Assembly (NCBI RefSeq): GCF_020525925.1
Contig: NZ_CP084876.1
Location: forward strand, 310,001 to 374,000
DNA from: Klebsiella quasipneumoniae subsp. quasipneumoniae
Lineage (GTDB): Bacteria > Pseudomonadota > Gammaproteobacteria > Enterobacterales > Enterobacteriaceae
Length of the DNA: 64,000 bases
Reading direction: 5' to 3'
The notes below the pieces were generated by a model. It was not told the origin of the DNA. It was given only the letters and a program-made list of their open reading frames with translations, and searched no databases. This document shows, piece after piece, positions 15,550 to 25,660 of this stretch. Both the position numbers and the translations under genes were made by a program. The number at the start of each line of letters is the position of its first letter. Positions within the stretch are counted from its first letter, which is position 1.

Positions 15550-17103
15550 ATGGCAAAAGAGAAAAAACGTGGCTTCTTTTCCTGGCTGGGCTTTGGACAG
15601 AAAGAGCAGGCACAGGAAACCGAGACTGAACAAAAAGTAGAAGAACAACAAGCGGTTGCCCAGGAGACGCCGGCGGCGGAAACCCCTGCTGAGCCGAGCG
15701 CGCCGAAAGCGGACCCGGAGGCGTTTGCCGAAGAGGTCGTCGAAGTCACCGAGACGGTGGTCGAAAGCGAAAAGGCCCACCTCGCGGAGCCTGCCAGCGC
15801 GCCGGAAGAAGAGGCGGCGCCAGCGCCTGCTTTGGTTGAAGAGGCGCCGGTCGTCGCGCCGGAGCCTGCGGTCGTCGCGCCGGAGCCTGCGGTCAGCGAA
15901 CCGCTGAAGGCGGAGGAACAGCCGGCAGCGGTTGAGTCGCTGGTGGAGGACGTTATCGCCGAACCGGTGGCGGCGGAGGCCGTGGCTGAGCAGCCTGTAG
16001 AGGATGTCGTCGCCCAACCTCAGGAGACGGAAGCGCCGGAAGAGGACGCGCCGTTAAGCGATGAAGAGCTGGAAGCGCAGGCGCTGGCGGCCGAGGCGGC
16101 GGAAGAGGCGGCGGTGGTGGTGCCGGCGCCAGAGGAAGAGGCGCCGGTGGAAGCGCTGGTCCAGGAGCAGGAGAAACCGACGAAAGAAGGCTTTTTCGCC
16201 CGCCTTAAGCGTAGCCTGCTGAAAACCAAACAAAATCTCGGTTCCGGATTTATCAGTCTGTTCCGCGGTAAGAAGATCGACGACGATCTGTTTGAAGAGC
16301 TGGAAGAGCAACTGCTGATCGCCGACGTCGGGGTGGAAACCACCCGCAAGATCATTACTCATCTCACCGAGGGCGCCAGCCGTAAGCAGCTGCGCGATGC
16401 GGAAGCGCTGTACGGCCTGCTGAAAGAAGAGATGGGCGATATCCTCGCCAAAGTGGATGAGCCGCTGAATGTTGAAGGCAAAACGCCATTTGTTATTCTG
16501 ATGGTCGGCGTGAACGGGGTGGGGAAAACCACCACCATCGGCAAGCTGGCGCGTCAGTTTGAGCAGCAGGGCAAATCGGTGATGCTGGCGGCGGGGGATA
16601 CCTTCCGTGCGGCGGCGGTGGAACAGCTGCAGGTCTGGGGCCAGCGTAACAATATCCCGGTGATCGCCCAGCACACCGGCGCCGATTCCGCCTCGGTGAT
16701 TTTCGACGCCATTCAGGCGGCGAAGGCGCGCCATGTTGATGTGCTGATTGCCGATACCGCCGGGCGTCTGCAGAATAAATCGCACCTGATGGAAGAGCTG
16801 AAGAAGATCGTCCGGGTGATGAAAAAGCTGGACGTCGACGCGCCGCATGAGGTGATGTTAACCATCGACGCCAGCACCGGGCAGAATGCCATTAGCCAGG
16901 CCAAACTGTTCCATGAAGCGGTAGGTTTGACCGGGATCACCCTGACCAAGCTGGATGGCACCGCCAAAGGCGGCGTGATCTTCTCGGTGGCCGACCAGTT
17001 CGGCATTCCGATTCGCTATATTGGCGTCGGCGAGCGTATTGAGGATCTGCGTCCGTTTAATGCGGGCGACTTTATTGAGGCACTTTTTGCCCGAGAGGAT
17101 TAA
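15550..17103 (+). CDS. ftsY: Signal recognition particle receptor FtsY
   Basis: A 517-residue SRP-family GTPase. The N-terminal membrane-interacting segment MAKEKKRGFFSWLGFGQKEQ leads into a long acidic, Ala/Pro/Glu-rich A domain (to about residue 210), then the NG domain: GVNGVGKTTTIGKLA (G1), DTFRAAAVEQL, DTAGR and TKLDGTAKGG. It receives ribosome-SRP complexes at the SecYEG translocon. The E. coli protein has 497 residues; the extra length lies in the A domain, which contains a perfect 21-bp tandem duplication. The start at 15550 matches E. coli rather than an ATG ten codons upstream. First gene of ftsYEX. Confidence 0.97.
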   Translation: MAKEKKRGFFSWLGFGQKEQAQETETEQKVEEQQAVAQETPAAETPAEPSAPKADPEAFAEEVVEVTETVVESEKAHLAEPASAPEEEAAPAPALVEEAPVVAPEPAVVAPEPAVSEPLKAEEQPAAVESLVEDVIAEPVAAEAVAEQPVEDVVAQPQETEAPEEDAPLSDEELEAQALAAEAAEEAAVVVPAPEEEAPVEALVQEQEKPTKEGFFARLKRSLLKTKQNLGSGFISLFRGKKIDDDLFEELEEQLLIADVGVETTRKIITHLTEGASRKQLRDAEALYGLLKEEMGDILAKVDEPLNVEGKTPFVILMVGVNGVGKTTTIGKLARQFEQQGKSVMLAAGDTFRAAAVEQLQVWGQRNNIPVIAQHTGADSASVIFDAIQAAKARHVDVLIADTAGRLQNKSHLMEELKKIVRVMKKLDVDAPHEVMLTIDASTGQNAISQAKLFHEAVGLTGITLTKLDGTAKGGVIFSVADQFGIPIRYIGVGERIEDLRPFNAGDFIEALFARED

Positions 17104-17105
17104 GA

Positions 17106-17774
17106 ATGATTCGCTTTGAACAAGTCAGCAAAGCCTATCTCGGTGGGAGACAAGCGCTGCAGGGGGTGAACTTCCACCTGCAGCCGGGCGAGATGGCGTT
17201 TCTGACCGGCCACTCCGGCGCAGGGAAAAGTACCCTGCTGAAGCTTATCTGTGGTATCGAACGGCCCAGCGCCGGGAAAATCTTCTTCAGCGGTCATGAA
17301 ATCAGCCGCCTGAAGAGCCGTGAGGTGCCGTTCCTGCGCCGCCAGATCGGCATGATTTTCCAGGACCACCATTTGCTGATGGATCGTACCGTGTATGACA
17401 ACGTGGCGATCCCGCTGATTATCGCCGGCGCCAGCGGCGATGACATTCGTCGCCGGGTCTCGGCGGCGCTGGATAAGGTCGGGCTGCTGGACAAAGCGAA
17501 GAACTTTCCGATTCAGCTCTCCGGCGGCGAGCAGCAGCGCGTGGGGATCGCTCGCGCGGTGGTCAACAAGCCGGCGGTGCTGCTGGCGGATGAACCGACC
17601 GGTAACCTCGACGAGGCGCTCTCGGAGGGGATTTTACGTCTGTTTGAAGAGTTTAACCGCGTCGGGGTGACGGTACTGATGGCCACGCACGATCTGGGGC
17701 TTATCTCCAGCCGTCCGTACCGCGTGCTGACGCTCAGCGACGGCCATCTGCATGGAGGCATTCGGGGTGAATAA
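17106..17774 (+). CDS. ftsE: Cell division ATP-binding protein FtsE
   Basis: A 222-residue ABC ATPase with Walker [10 protein letters not shown], signature [14 protein letters not shown] and Walker [13 protein letters not shown]. With FtsX it forms a type VII ABC complex at the division ring that activates periplasmic amidases through EnvC, rather than moving a substrate. It starts two bases after the ftsY stop and overlaps ftsX by 8 bp. Confidence 0.97.
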   Translation: MIRFEQVSKAYLGGRQALQGVNFHLQPGEMAFLTGHSGAGKSTLLKLICGIERPSAGKIFFSGHEISRLKSREVPFLRRQIGMIFQDHHLLMDRTVYDNVAIPLIIAGASGDDIRRRVSAALDKVGLLDKAKNFPIQLSGGEQQRVGIARAVVNKPAVLLADEPTGNLDEALSEGILRLFEEFNRVGVTVLMATHDLGLISSRPYRVLTLSDGHLHGGIRGE

Positions 17775-18822
17775 GCGCGACGCAATGAACCAAATCCGCC
17801 AGTTCGGCAGCAAGTTCGATCGCCTGCGCAACGCGGCGGGCGGCGGCGGCGGCGGGCGCAATGCGCCAAAACGGCCGAAAGCGGCGCCTAACCCGGCCTC
17901 GCGTAAGAGCAACGTGTTCAACGAGCAGGTGCGCTACGCCTGGCACAGCGCGCTCCAGGATTTAAAAAGCACGCCGCTGGCGACCTTCCTGACGGTGATG
18001 GTTATCGCCATCTCGTTGACCCTGCCAAGCGTCTGCTACATGGTCTACAAAAACGTCAGCAGCGCGGCGTCACAGTACTATCCCTCGCCGCAGATCACCG
18101 TGTATCTGGAAAAAACGCTGGATGACGATGCCGCGGCGCGGGTGGTTGGCCAGCTGCAGGCGGAGCAGGGCGTCGACAAGGTGAACTATTTGTCACGTGA
18201 CGAGGCATTGGGTGAATTCCGTAACTGGTCCGGCTTTGGCGGCGCCCTGGATATGCTGGAAGAGAACCCGCTGCCGGCGGTCGCCATCGTGGTGCCGAAG
18301 CTGGATTTCCAGAGCACGGAAGCGCTGAACACCCTGCGCGATCGGGTATCGCGGATCCAGGGGGTCGATGAAGTACGGATGGACGACAGCTGGTTTGCCC
18401 GCCTCTCCTCGCTCACCGGGCTGGTGGGCCGCGTGTCGGCGATGATCGGCGTGCTGATGGTGGCGGCGGTGTTCCTGGTGATCGGCAACAGTGTGCGCCT
18501 GAGCATCTTCGCCCGCCGCGATACCATTAACGTGCAGAAACTGATCGGCGCCACTGACGGCTTTATCCTGCGTCCGTTCCTCTACGGCGGGGCGATGCTG
18601 GGCTTCTCCGGCGCGTTTTTATCGCTGATCCTGTCGGAGATTCTGGTGATGCGCCTCTCGTCGGCAGTGACCGAGGTGGCGAAGGTGTTCGGCACCCAGT
18701 TTGAGCTGAGCGGCTTAGGCTTTGACGAGTGTCTGCTGATGCTGATCGTCTGCTCGATGATCGGGTGGGTGGCCGCCTGGCTGGCGACAGTGCAACATTT
18801 ACGTCACTTTACTCCCGATTAA
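17767..18822 (+). CDS. ftsX: Cell division membrane protein FtsX
   Basis: A 351-residue protein with a cytoplasmic N-terminus, one membrane segment at about residue 75-95, a periplasmic loop of about 120 residues that binds EnvC, and three C-terminal membrane segments. It begins with GTG at 17767 (VNKRDAMNQ, matching E. coli MNKRDA), overlapping ftsE; the ATG five codons earlier would lengthen the overlap without support. The N-terminal tail has an unusual run of glycines (residues 23-29, GGGGGGR) where E. coli has GGSGDGGR. Confidence 0.97.
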   Translation: MNKRDAMNQIRQFGSKFDRLRNAAGGGGGGRNAPKRPKAAPNPASRKSNVFNEQVRYAWHSALQDLKSTPLATFLTVMVIAISLTLPSVCYMVYKNVSSAASQYYPSPQITVYLEKTLDDDAAARVVGQLQAEQGVDKVNYLSRDEALGEFRNWSGFGGALDMLEENPLPAVAIVVPKLDFQSTEALNTLRDRVSRIQGVDEVRMDDSWFARLSSLTGLVGRVSAMIGVLMVAAVFLVIGNSVRLSIFARRDTINVQKLIGATDGFILRPFLYGGAMLGFSGAFLSLILSEILVMRLSSAVTEVAKVFGTQFELSGLGFDECLLMLIVCSMIGWVAAWLATVQHLRHFTPD

Positions 18823-18945
18823 AAAAAGCGTGATATAATCTTTCCCTGCTGCAATGAGTTCCTGTTCGCAGGGAAAGATACCGCAAGCTTGTTCTCCTTT
18901 TCCTGCCCTCACTTTTTCATCGTGGTGTCACATTTTGTGCGTAAT

Positions 18946-18954
18946 TTATTCACA
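18946..18954 (+). promoter_or_regulatory. DnaA box upstream of rpoH (left)
   Basis: TTATTCACA matches the DnaA box consensus TTATNCACA on the plus strand, 16 bp upstream of the second box. Confidence 0.7.
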
Positions 18955-18969
18955 CCGTTGCAGGGAACT

Positions 18970-18978
18970 TGTGGATAA
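18970..18978 (-). promoter_or_regulatory. DnaA box inside the sigma-E promoter of rpoH (right)
   Basis: TGTGGATAA, the complement of the strong DnaA box TTATCCACA, overlaps the end of the sigma-E -35 element and its spacer. DnaA repression of rpoH promoters is known in E. coli; binding here would occlude the sigma-E promoter. Confidence 0.8.
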
Positions 18979-19091
18979 AATCACTGTCTGATACTAATGT
19001 GAGTGATATTCTCGTTGCTCATGAATGCTGGCATGCTTGTTGCCTGATGGGGACAAGACCACGTCAGAAGATATCAATTGAGAGGATTTGA

Positions 19092-19946
<855 letters not shown>

Positions 19947-19980
19947 TACGCCACCCCTGCCTGACGCCAGGCACCCCGAT

Positions 19981-20015
19981 AACGCCCCGCCTCAGGTTGG
20001 GGCGTTTTGTTTTTC
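19981..20015 (+). terminator. Rho-independent terminator of rpoH
   Basis: AACGCCCC (19981-19988) pairs with GGGGCGTT (19999-20006) and is followed by a T-rich tail TTTTGTTTTT. It overlaps the 3' end of the convergent MocR-type gene. Confidence 0.9.
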
Positions 20016-21515
20016 TGCGCCATCTATGGGCAGCAGCACCTCTGGACAGTGCGTCCGCAGGCAGCCTATCAGCACGCTGAACGCCGGCGCCATCTGCTCC
20101 TCGGGCTGGCTGGCAAATCCCATCAATAATCCTTTCTTACGCGCCGCCGTCAGGTAGTAGCGCGAGAGCGGCCGCACCAGAATGTGGCGCGCATTGGCCT
20201 CGCGGGCGATCGCCACATCGTCCGCCTCCTCCGGTAAATTGAGGATCAAATGCAGTCCGGCATTATCGCTGAAGTCCGACAGGGCGTCGGGCATACAGTG
20301 CCGCTGAATCAGCTCGGTTAAAAAGGCGCGACGACGGCTGTAGAGCAGCCGCATGCGGCGGATATGCGCCGAGTAGTGACCAGCGGTAATAAACTCCGCC
20401 AGCGCCATCTGGATCAGCGAATGGCCGCCGCGATAAAGCTCGGCGTGGGCGTGCTTCAGATCGCTGACCAGCGGGCGGGGGATCACCACATAGCCCAGGC
20501 GCAGGCCGGGATAGAGCGTCTTGCTGAAGGTGCCGATATAGACCACCGGCGCATCGGCCACCAGCCCCTGCAGGGCGGGGATGGGCTGGCCGGAAAAGCG
20601 AAACTCGCTGTCATAATCATCTTCGACGATCCAGCTGCCCTGCTGGCGGGCGAGCGCCAGCAGCCGCTGACGGCGTTCAAGACTCATCACTGCGCCCAGC
20701 GGATACTGGTGAGAAGGGGTGACAAAGATGAGTCGCGGCGCATCGTCAACCGTTTCCGGCGGGCACAGCCCATTGGCATCGACGGTGATGGGGGCCGCCC
20801 GGACGTCGTTCATCGCCAGCACATGGCGAATGCCCCAGTAGGAAGGCTCCTCCACCCACGCCAGATCGCCGTTGTCGCACAGCATGCGAGTGACCAGGTC
20901 AATCGCCTGGTGGATCCCCTCGGTGATAAGAATTTGATCTGCCTGACAGTGGACGCCGCGCGATACCCGCAGATAATCCACCAGCGCCTGCTGCAGTTCC
21001 GGGGTACCGCCGTTGCAGCTGTAGCTGAGCCGCTCCGGCTTTGGCCGACGGCTGATGCGGGCCTGGATCTTGCTGAACAGCGGATGGGGAAAGGCGTTAA
21101 CGTCCGGTACGCCGGGAATAAACGCTCCCCACTGGCGTGGGCTGGCGCTGACCTGGCCGAGCAGGTGCTGGCCGCGGCGTGAAAGGTGCGCCGTCGAAGT
21201 CGCGATACTGCTGTTTTCCCGCTTCCCCTTAGCGGTCAATGAACTTTCAGGCGCGGTTTGGGCAACGAATGTTCCGCTTCCCCGACGGGAAACCACATAT
21301 CCTTCCGCCAGTAATTGTTCATAAGTTGTTAATATGGTGTTTCTTGATACGCCGAGTTCTCCCGCCAGGTCCCGCGACGGCGGCAGGCGGCTTTGCGGCG
21401 CCAGCGAACCGTCAAGGATCGCGCGGCGAAGCGCGTTGTATAAGCGTTTGTGCAGAAGAGGGTCGCGCTCTTCCTGCAGACGGACCAGCACCAGGTCACC
21501 CACCAGCGAACGCAA
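19992..21515 (-). CDS. MocR/GabR-type transcriptional regulator (GntR wHTH fused to aminotransferase fold)
   Basis: A 507-residue regulator. Residues about 18-80 are a GntR winged helix (PLHKRLYNALRRAILDG then SRDLAGELGVSRNTILTTYE). The rest is a class I aminotransferase fold with the PLP-binding lysine at residue 332 in TFSKTLYPGLRLGY and the substrate block EDDYDSEFR. The start is a TTG at 21515 with GAGGGA five bases upstream. It diverges from a 4-aminobutyrate transaminase and a permease gene, the arrangement of GabR-like regulators, so GABA or a related amine is the likely signal. A PdxR-type role in PLP synthesis is less likely without pdx genes nearby. Confidence 0.9.
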   Translation of the reverse strand: MRSLVGDLVLVRLQEERDPLLHKRLYNALRRAILDGSLAPQSRLPPSRDLAGELGVSRNTILTTYEQLLAEGYVVSRRGSGTFVAQTAPESSLTAKGKRENSSIATSTAHLSRRGQHLLGQVSASPRQWGAFIPGVPDVNAFPHPLFSKIQARISRRPKPERLSYSCNGGTPELQQALVDYLRVSRGVHCQADQILITEGIHQAIDLVTRMLCDNGDLAWVEEPSYWGIRHVLAMNDVRAAPITVDANGLCPPETVDDAPRLIFVTPSHQYPLGAVMSLERRQRLLALARQQGSWIVEDDYDSEFRFSGQPIPALQGLVADAPVVYIGTFSKTLYPGLRLGYVVIPRPLVSDLKHAHAELYRGGHSLIQMALAEFITAGHYSAHIRRMRLLYSRRRAFLTELIQRHCMPDALSDFSDNAGLHLILNLPEEADDVAIAREANARHILVRPLSRYYLTAARKKGLLMGFASQPEEQMAPAFSVLIGCLRTHCPEVLLPIDGAEKQNAPT

Positions 21516-21633
21516 TTGGATCCCTCAGATATTCAAAATTGGTACTCGATTATAGGGCCAACTCCTGTGTAAATAAACGACATCGTTTCTAATTTGTTGC
21601 GATAACGTGACATACACGACAGGAGATTCGCAG

Positions 21634-22899
21634 GTGAAAAGCTCAGAACTGAATCAACGTCGCCAGCAGGCGACGCCGCGCGGCGTAGGCGTAATGTGTA
21701 ACTACTTTGTCGAGAAGGCGGAGAACGCCACGCTGTGGGATATCGAAGGCAATGAGGTGATCGATTTCGCCGCCGGTATCGCCGTGTTAAATACCGGTCA
21801 CCGTCATCCGAAGGTGGTTGCCGCGGTCGCTGACCAGCTGCAGGCGTTCACCCACACCGCCTATCAGATTGTGCCGTACGAAAGCTATGTCACGCTGGCG
21901 GAACGTATTAACGATCTGGCGCCGATTGACGGGCCGGCAAAAACGGCATTCTTCACCACCGGCGCGGAAGCGGTCGAGAACGCGGTGAAAATTGCCCGCG
22001 CTTACACCGGCCGTCCGGGGCTGATTACTTTCGGCGGCGGCTTCCACGGCCGTACCTTTATGACCATGGCGCTCACCGGTAAGGTCGCGCCCTACAAAAT
22101 CGGCTTCGGCCCCTTCCCGGGCTCGGTGTATCACGGTGTCTACCCGAATGCGGCGCACGGTATCTCCACTGCGGATGCGCTGAAAAGCCTGGAGCGCATT
22201 TTCAAAGCGGATATTGCGCCGGATCAGGTCGCGGCCATCATCCTCGAGCCGATCCAGGGAGAAGGCGGCTTTAACGTCGCGCCAGCCGATTTCATGCAGG
22301 CGTTGCGCGATCTGTGCGATACCCACGGCATTCTGCTGATCGCCGATGAAGTGCAGACCGGTTTCGCCCGTACCGGCAAGCTGTTCGCCATGCAGCACTA
22401 TGATGTGAAACCGGATCTGATGACGATGGCGAAAAGCCTCGCCGGCGGTTTCCCGCTGTCGGGCGTCGTTGGTCGCGCCGAGGTGATGGATGCCCCTGCG
22501 CCAGGCGGCCTGGGCGGAACCTATGCCGGTAACCCGCTGGCGGTAGCCGCGGCGCACGCGGTGCTGGATGTGATTGCTGAAGAGCAGCTGTGCCAGCGCG
22601 CTGAACAGCTGGGTAGCCATCTGCAGGAAGTGCTCAACCAGGCGCGCGCCACCTGTCCGGCGATTGTCGATGTCCGCGGTCGGGGGTCGATGGTGGCGGT
22701 GGAGTTTAACGATCCGCAAACTGGCGAGCCGTCGCCGGAGTTTACCCGCCAGGTGCAACAGAAAGCGCAGGAGAACGGCCTGCTGCTGCTGAGCTGCGGC
22801 GTCTACGGCAACGTGATCCGCTTCCTCTATCCGTTGACGATTCCGGACGCCCAGTTCTCGAAAGCGCTGGATATTCTGGCGCGCGTACTGAAGAGCTAA
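21634..22899 (+). CDS. gabT: 4-aminobutyrate-2-oxoglutarate transaminase (GabT/PuuE family)
   Basis: A 421-residue class III PLP transaminase. The internal aldimine lysine is Lys267 in MAKSLAGGFPLSG; TTGAEAVENAVKIARA and ADEVQTGFARTG are the cofactor and metal-independent core blocks. Several stretches (MCNYF near residue 23, FTHTAYQIVPYESYVTLAE, GPFPGSVYH) are closer to E. coli PuuE than to GabT, so the best label is a PuuE-like GABA transaminase. It converts GABA and 2-oxoglutarate to succinate semialdehyde and glutamate. The GTG at 21634, with AGGAG eight bases upstream, is preferred over an earlier GTG at 21607. No succinate semialdehyde dehydrogenase gene is adjacent. Confidence 0.9.
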   Translation: MKSSELNQRRQQATPRGVGVMCNYFVEKAENATLWDIEGNEVIDFAAGIAVLNTGHRHPKVVAAVADQLQAFTHTAYQIVPYESYVTLAERINDLAPIDGPAKTAFFTTGAEAVENAVKIARAYTGRPGLITFGGGFHGRTFMTMALTGKVAPYKIGFGPFPGSVYHGVYPNAAHGISTADALKSLERIFKADIAPDQVAAIILEPIQGEGGFNVAPADFMQALRDLCDTHGILLIADEVQTGFARTGKLFAMQHYDVKPDLMTMAKSLAGGFPLSGVVGRAEVMDAPAPGGLGGTYAGNPLAVAAAHAVLDVIAEEQLCQRAEQLGSHLQEVLNQARATCPAIVDVRGRGSMVAVEFNDPQTGEPSPEFTRQVQQKAQENGLLLLSCGVYGNVIRFLYPLTIPDAQFSKALDILARVLKS

Positions 22900-23045
22900 C
22901 GTCTCCCGGTGGGCTGCGGCGGCAGGGAAGCCGAACAGAAACAGGAAGCCGCAGCCGGCTGTTCATGCTCAGCGTGAGTGGTTTATCACCCTGATATCAC
23001 CTTTTTTCCGGCGGAGAAAACCGCCGGAGTAAAACGGAAAGTATT

Positions 23046-24290
23046 ATGTCTGAAAACTCCACCTTTTCTCCCGTCCTCACCGGCCGGGAACGTACGGCTG
23101 TCCCTGCAAAATCTCTGAGCTTCGTCGAAGGGGTATCGATGATTGTCGGTACCAATATCGGCGCGGGTGTCCTCTCCATCGCCTATGCGTCAAGCAAAGC
23201 GGGCTTCTTACCGTTGCTGTTCTGGCTGGTGCTGGTGGGCAGCCTGACCACGGTGACCATGCTCTATGTCGCGGAATCTACGCTCCGCACGCGTAAACAT
23301 CTGCAGCTCAGCGGATTATCAAAGCGCTACGTCGGCGGCTTTGGCGCGCTGATGATGTTCCTCTCCGTCTGCGTCAACAGCGTTGGCGCATTGACGGCTT
23401 ATATGACCGGCAGCGGCAAGCTGCTCTACTCCCTGTTTGGCATTTCGCCGGCGCTGGGCAGTGTGCTGTTTTTCGTCCCGGCGGCAGGGGTGCTTTATCT
23501 GGGGCTGAAGGCGATCGGCCGCGGCGAGAAATTTATCAGCATCGGTATGGTGGTGATGATCTCGGTGCTGGTGATTGCCACGCTGTTGAAAGAGACCACC
23601 CGCGTGGGCTATCTGCTCGACGGCAACTGGCTGTATATGGTTCCGGTCTTCAACGTCGTGGCGTTCTGCTTCTCGGCACAGTATATCGTCCCGGAAATGG
23701 CGCGAGGCTTCGCCGACAAACCGGAAAAATTGCCTAAAGCCATTATGGTCGGTATGGCGCTGACCTTTACCCTGCTGGCGCTGGTGCCGCTGTCGGTGAT
23801 CTCGCTTAATGGCCTGGACAATATTTCGGATGTGGCCACCATCTCCTGGGGCAGGGCGCTTGGCGAATGGGCCTTCTTCTCCGCCAACCTGTTTGCGCTG
23901 TGCGCGATGTTGACCTCCTACTGGGGACTGGGTGGCAGCTTCCTGACCAATATCTTCGATCAGTTCCGCCTGGGGAATGATGAACAGCCCGCCCGCCGCT
24001 TGATGGTGCTGCTGGTGGTGGCGATCCCGCCGTTCGTGCTGGCCTACAGCGGTATGGTCTCTTTCGTCAACGCGCTCTATTTTGCCGGGGTGTTCAGCGG
24101 CGTTATTTTATCGATTATGCCGATCCTGATGCTCAAGGGCGCCCGCCAGCGTGGCGACCTGACGCCGGGCTGGACCTGTCCGGCCTGGATGACCCATCCG
24201 CTTATCCAATGCTTCATTGTGTTGTTGTATCTTTGCAGCGCCGTCTACGCGGTAGCGTCCGCGGTAGGCTACCTGCCCGCTGGCTGGTAA
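23046..24290 (+). CDS. Amino-acid permease, probably co-functioning with the GABA transaminase
   Basis: A 414-residue membrane protein with about eleven hydrophobic segments. The start SFVEGVSMIVGTNIGAGVLS carries the unwound-helix GxNIGAG motif typical of the aromatic/hydroxy amino-acid permease and wider APC-type families. It follows the transaminase gene by 146 bp on the same strand and is closed by a terminator, so the two may be one transcript. Its place opposite a MocR-type regulator suggests import of GABA or a precursor; the substrate cannot be told from sequence. Confidence 0.85.
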   Translation: MSENSTFSPVLTGRERTAVPAKSLSFVEGVSMIVGTNIGAGVLSIAYASSKAGFLPLLFWLVLVGSLTTVTMLYVAESTLRTRKHLQLSGLSKRYVGGFGALMMFLSVCVNSVGALTAYMTGSGKLLYSLFGISPALGSVLFFVPAAGVLYLGLKAIGRGEKFISIGMVVMISVLVIATLLKETTRVGYLLDGNWLYMVPVFNVVAFCFSAQYIVPEMARGFADKPEKLPKAIMVGMALTFTLLALVPLSVISLNGLDNISDVATISWGRALGEWAFFSANLFALCAMLTSYWGLGGSFLTNIFDQFRLGNDEQPARRLMVLLVVAIPPFVLAYSGMVSFVNALYFAGVFSGVILSIMPILMLKGARQRGDLTPGWTCPAWMTHPLIQCFIVLLYLCSAVYAVASAVGYLPAGW

Positions 24291-24306
24291 TCAGGGCCTG
24301 TTTTGC

Positions 24307-24339
24307 ACCGCGTCCGGTTCATGCTGGCGCGGTTTTTTT
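24307..24339 (+). terminator. Rho-independent terminator after the permease gene
   Basis: ACCGCG (24307-24312) pairs with CGCGGT (24328-24333), with extra pairing of TCCGG against CTGG in the loop, followed by a run of seven T. Confidence 0.85.
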
Positions 24340-24547
24340 ATTTGTCACTTATCTGTTACATAGCCCGCAATTTAGTCGTTTCAAATTCCTCAGAATGACG
24401 GTATGTTTAGCATAGTGTGCTGCAAAAGCGCGAGCAGCCCCCGGTTGGTTAGCTATCATATGCTTTTCCTATCGATATAAACAAAATAATGCGCTAACAA
24501 ACAACATCACAACAAATGCAAAAACCATAATAATGGGGAGCCTCAGG

Positions 24548-25651
24548 ATGAATATGAAGGGTAAAGCGTTACTGGCAGGATGTATTGCCTTAGTTATGAG
24601 CAGCGCGGCGCTAGCGGAAGATATCAAAATCGCGGTAGTCGGGGCGATGTCCGGCCCGGTGGCCCAGTACGGCGATCAGGAGTTTACCGGCGCCGAGCAG
24701 GCGGTAGCGGATATCAACGCGAAGGGCGGCATTAAGGGCAATAAGCTGCAGATCGTAAAATATGATGACGCTTGCGACCCGAAACAGGCGGTAGCGGTCG
24801 CCAACAAAGTGGTCAACGACGGGATCAAATACGTTATCGGCCACCTGTGCTCCTCTTCCACTCAGCCGGCGTCTGACATCTATGAAGACGAAGGCATTCT
24901 GATGATCACCCCCGCTGCGACCGCGCCTGAGCTGACCGCGCGCGGCTATAAGCTGATCCTGCGCACCACCGGTCTGGACTCCGACCAGGGACCAACCGCG
25001 GCGAAATACATTCTCGACAAAGTGAAGCCGCAGCGTATCGCAGTCGTGCATGACAAACAGCAGTACGGCGAAGGTTTGGCCCGTGCGGTGCAGGATGGCC
25101 TGAAAAAAGGCGGGGCGAACGTGGTCTTCTTCGACGGGATCACCGCCGGTGAGAAAGATTTCTCCACTCTGGTGGCGCGCCTGAAGAAAGAGAATATCGA
25201 CTTCGTCTACTACGGCGGTTACCACCCGGAAATGGGCCAGATCCTGCGTCAGGCCCGCGCTGCCGGTCTGAAAACCCAGTTTATGGGCCCGGAAGGCGTA
25301 GCGAACGTCTCCCTGTCTAACATCGCCGGCGAGTCGGCGGAAGGCCTGCTGGTGACCAAGCCGAAGAACTACGACCAGGTGCCGGCGAACAAACCGATCG
25401 TGGATGCGATCAAGGCGAAGAAACAGGATCCGAGCGGCGCCTTCGTCTGGACCACCTACGCGGCGCTGCAGTCGCTGCAGGCTGGCCTGAATCAGTCTGA
25501 CGATCCGGCGGAAATCGCTAAATACCTGAAAGGCGCGACGGTAGACACCGTGATGGGCCCGCTGTCGTGGGATCAGAAAGGCGACCTGAAAGGCTTCGAG
25601 TTCGGTGTCTTTACCTGGCATGCTAACGGTACGGCGACCGACGCCAAATAA
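24548..25651 (+). CDS. livJ: Leu/Ile/Val-binding periplasmic protein LivJ
   Basis: A 367-residue substrate-binding protein with a signal peptide (cleavage after ALA at about residue 23). Characteristic blocks: [18 protein letters not shown], the disulfide pair in DDACDPKQ and [14 protein letters not shown], and [11 protein letters not shown]. It binds leucine, isoleucine and valine and delivers them to the LivHMGF transporter encoded further on. The ATG at 24548 matches E. coli LivJ; an ATG five codons earlier lacks support. It has its own promoter region and is separated from livK by an ERIC array and panM. Confidence 0.97.
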   Translation: MNMKGKALLAGCIALVMSSAALAEDIKIAVVGAMSGPVAQYGDQEFTGAEQAVADINAKGGIKGNKLQIVKYDDACDPKQAVAVANKVVNDGIKYVIGHLCSSSTQPASDIYEDEGILMITPAATAPELTARGYKLILRTTGLDSDQGPTAAKYILDKVKPQRIAVVHDKQQYGEGLARAVQDGLKKGGANVVFFDGITAGEKDFSTLVARLKKENIDFVYYGGYHPEMGQILRQARAAGLKTQFMGPEGVANVSLSNIAGESAEGLLVTKPKNYDQVPANKPIVDAIKAKKQDPSGAFVWTTYAALQSLQAGLNQSDDPAEIAKYLKGATVDTVMGPLSWDQKGDLKGFEFGVFTWHANGTATDAK

Positions 25652-25660
25652 TTTAACCGG

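Larger units (their letters stand above)
18834..18991 (+). promoter_or_regulatory. Multiple-promoter region of rpoH with a sigma-E promoter
   Basis: GAACTT at 18965-18970 and TCTGA at 18987-18991, 16 bp apart, form a very good sigma-E promoter, the counterpart of E. coli rpoH P3. TATAAT at 18834-18839 just after ftsX is a consensus -10 for the housekeeping sigma factor, though its -35 is poor. Together they allow heat-shock sigma factor synthesis from both basal and envelope-stress promoters. Confidence 0.85.

Noticed and set aside
18901..19030. CRP site in the rpoH promoter region
   Set aside because: AATGTGAGTGATATTCTC and GGTGTCACATTTTGTG only partly fit TGTGA-N6-TCACA; not strong enough to list.
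24611..25621. 336-codon open frame opposite livJ
   Set aside because: Shadow of a conserved gene; Arg/His-rich translation without domain motifs.
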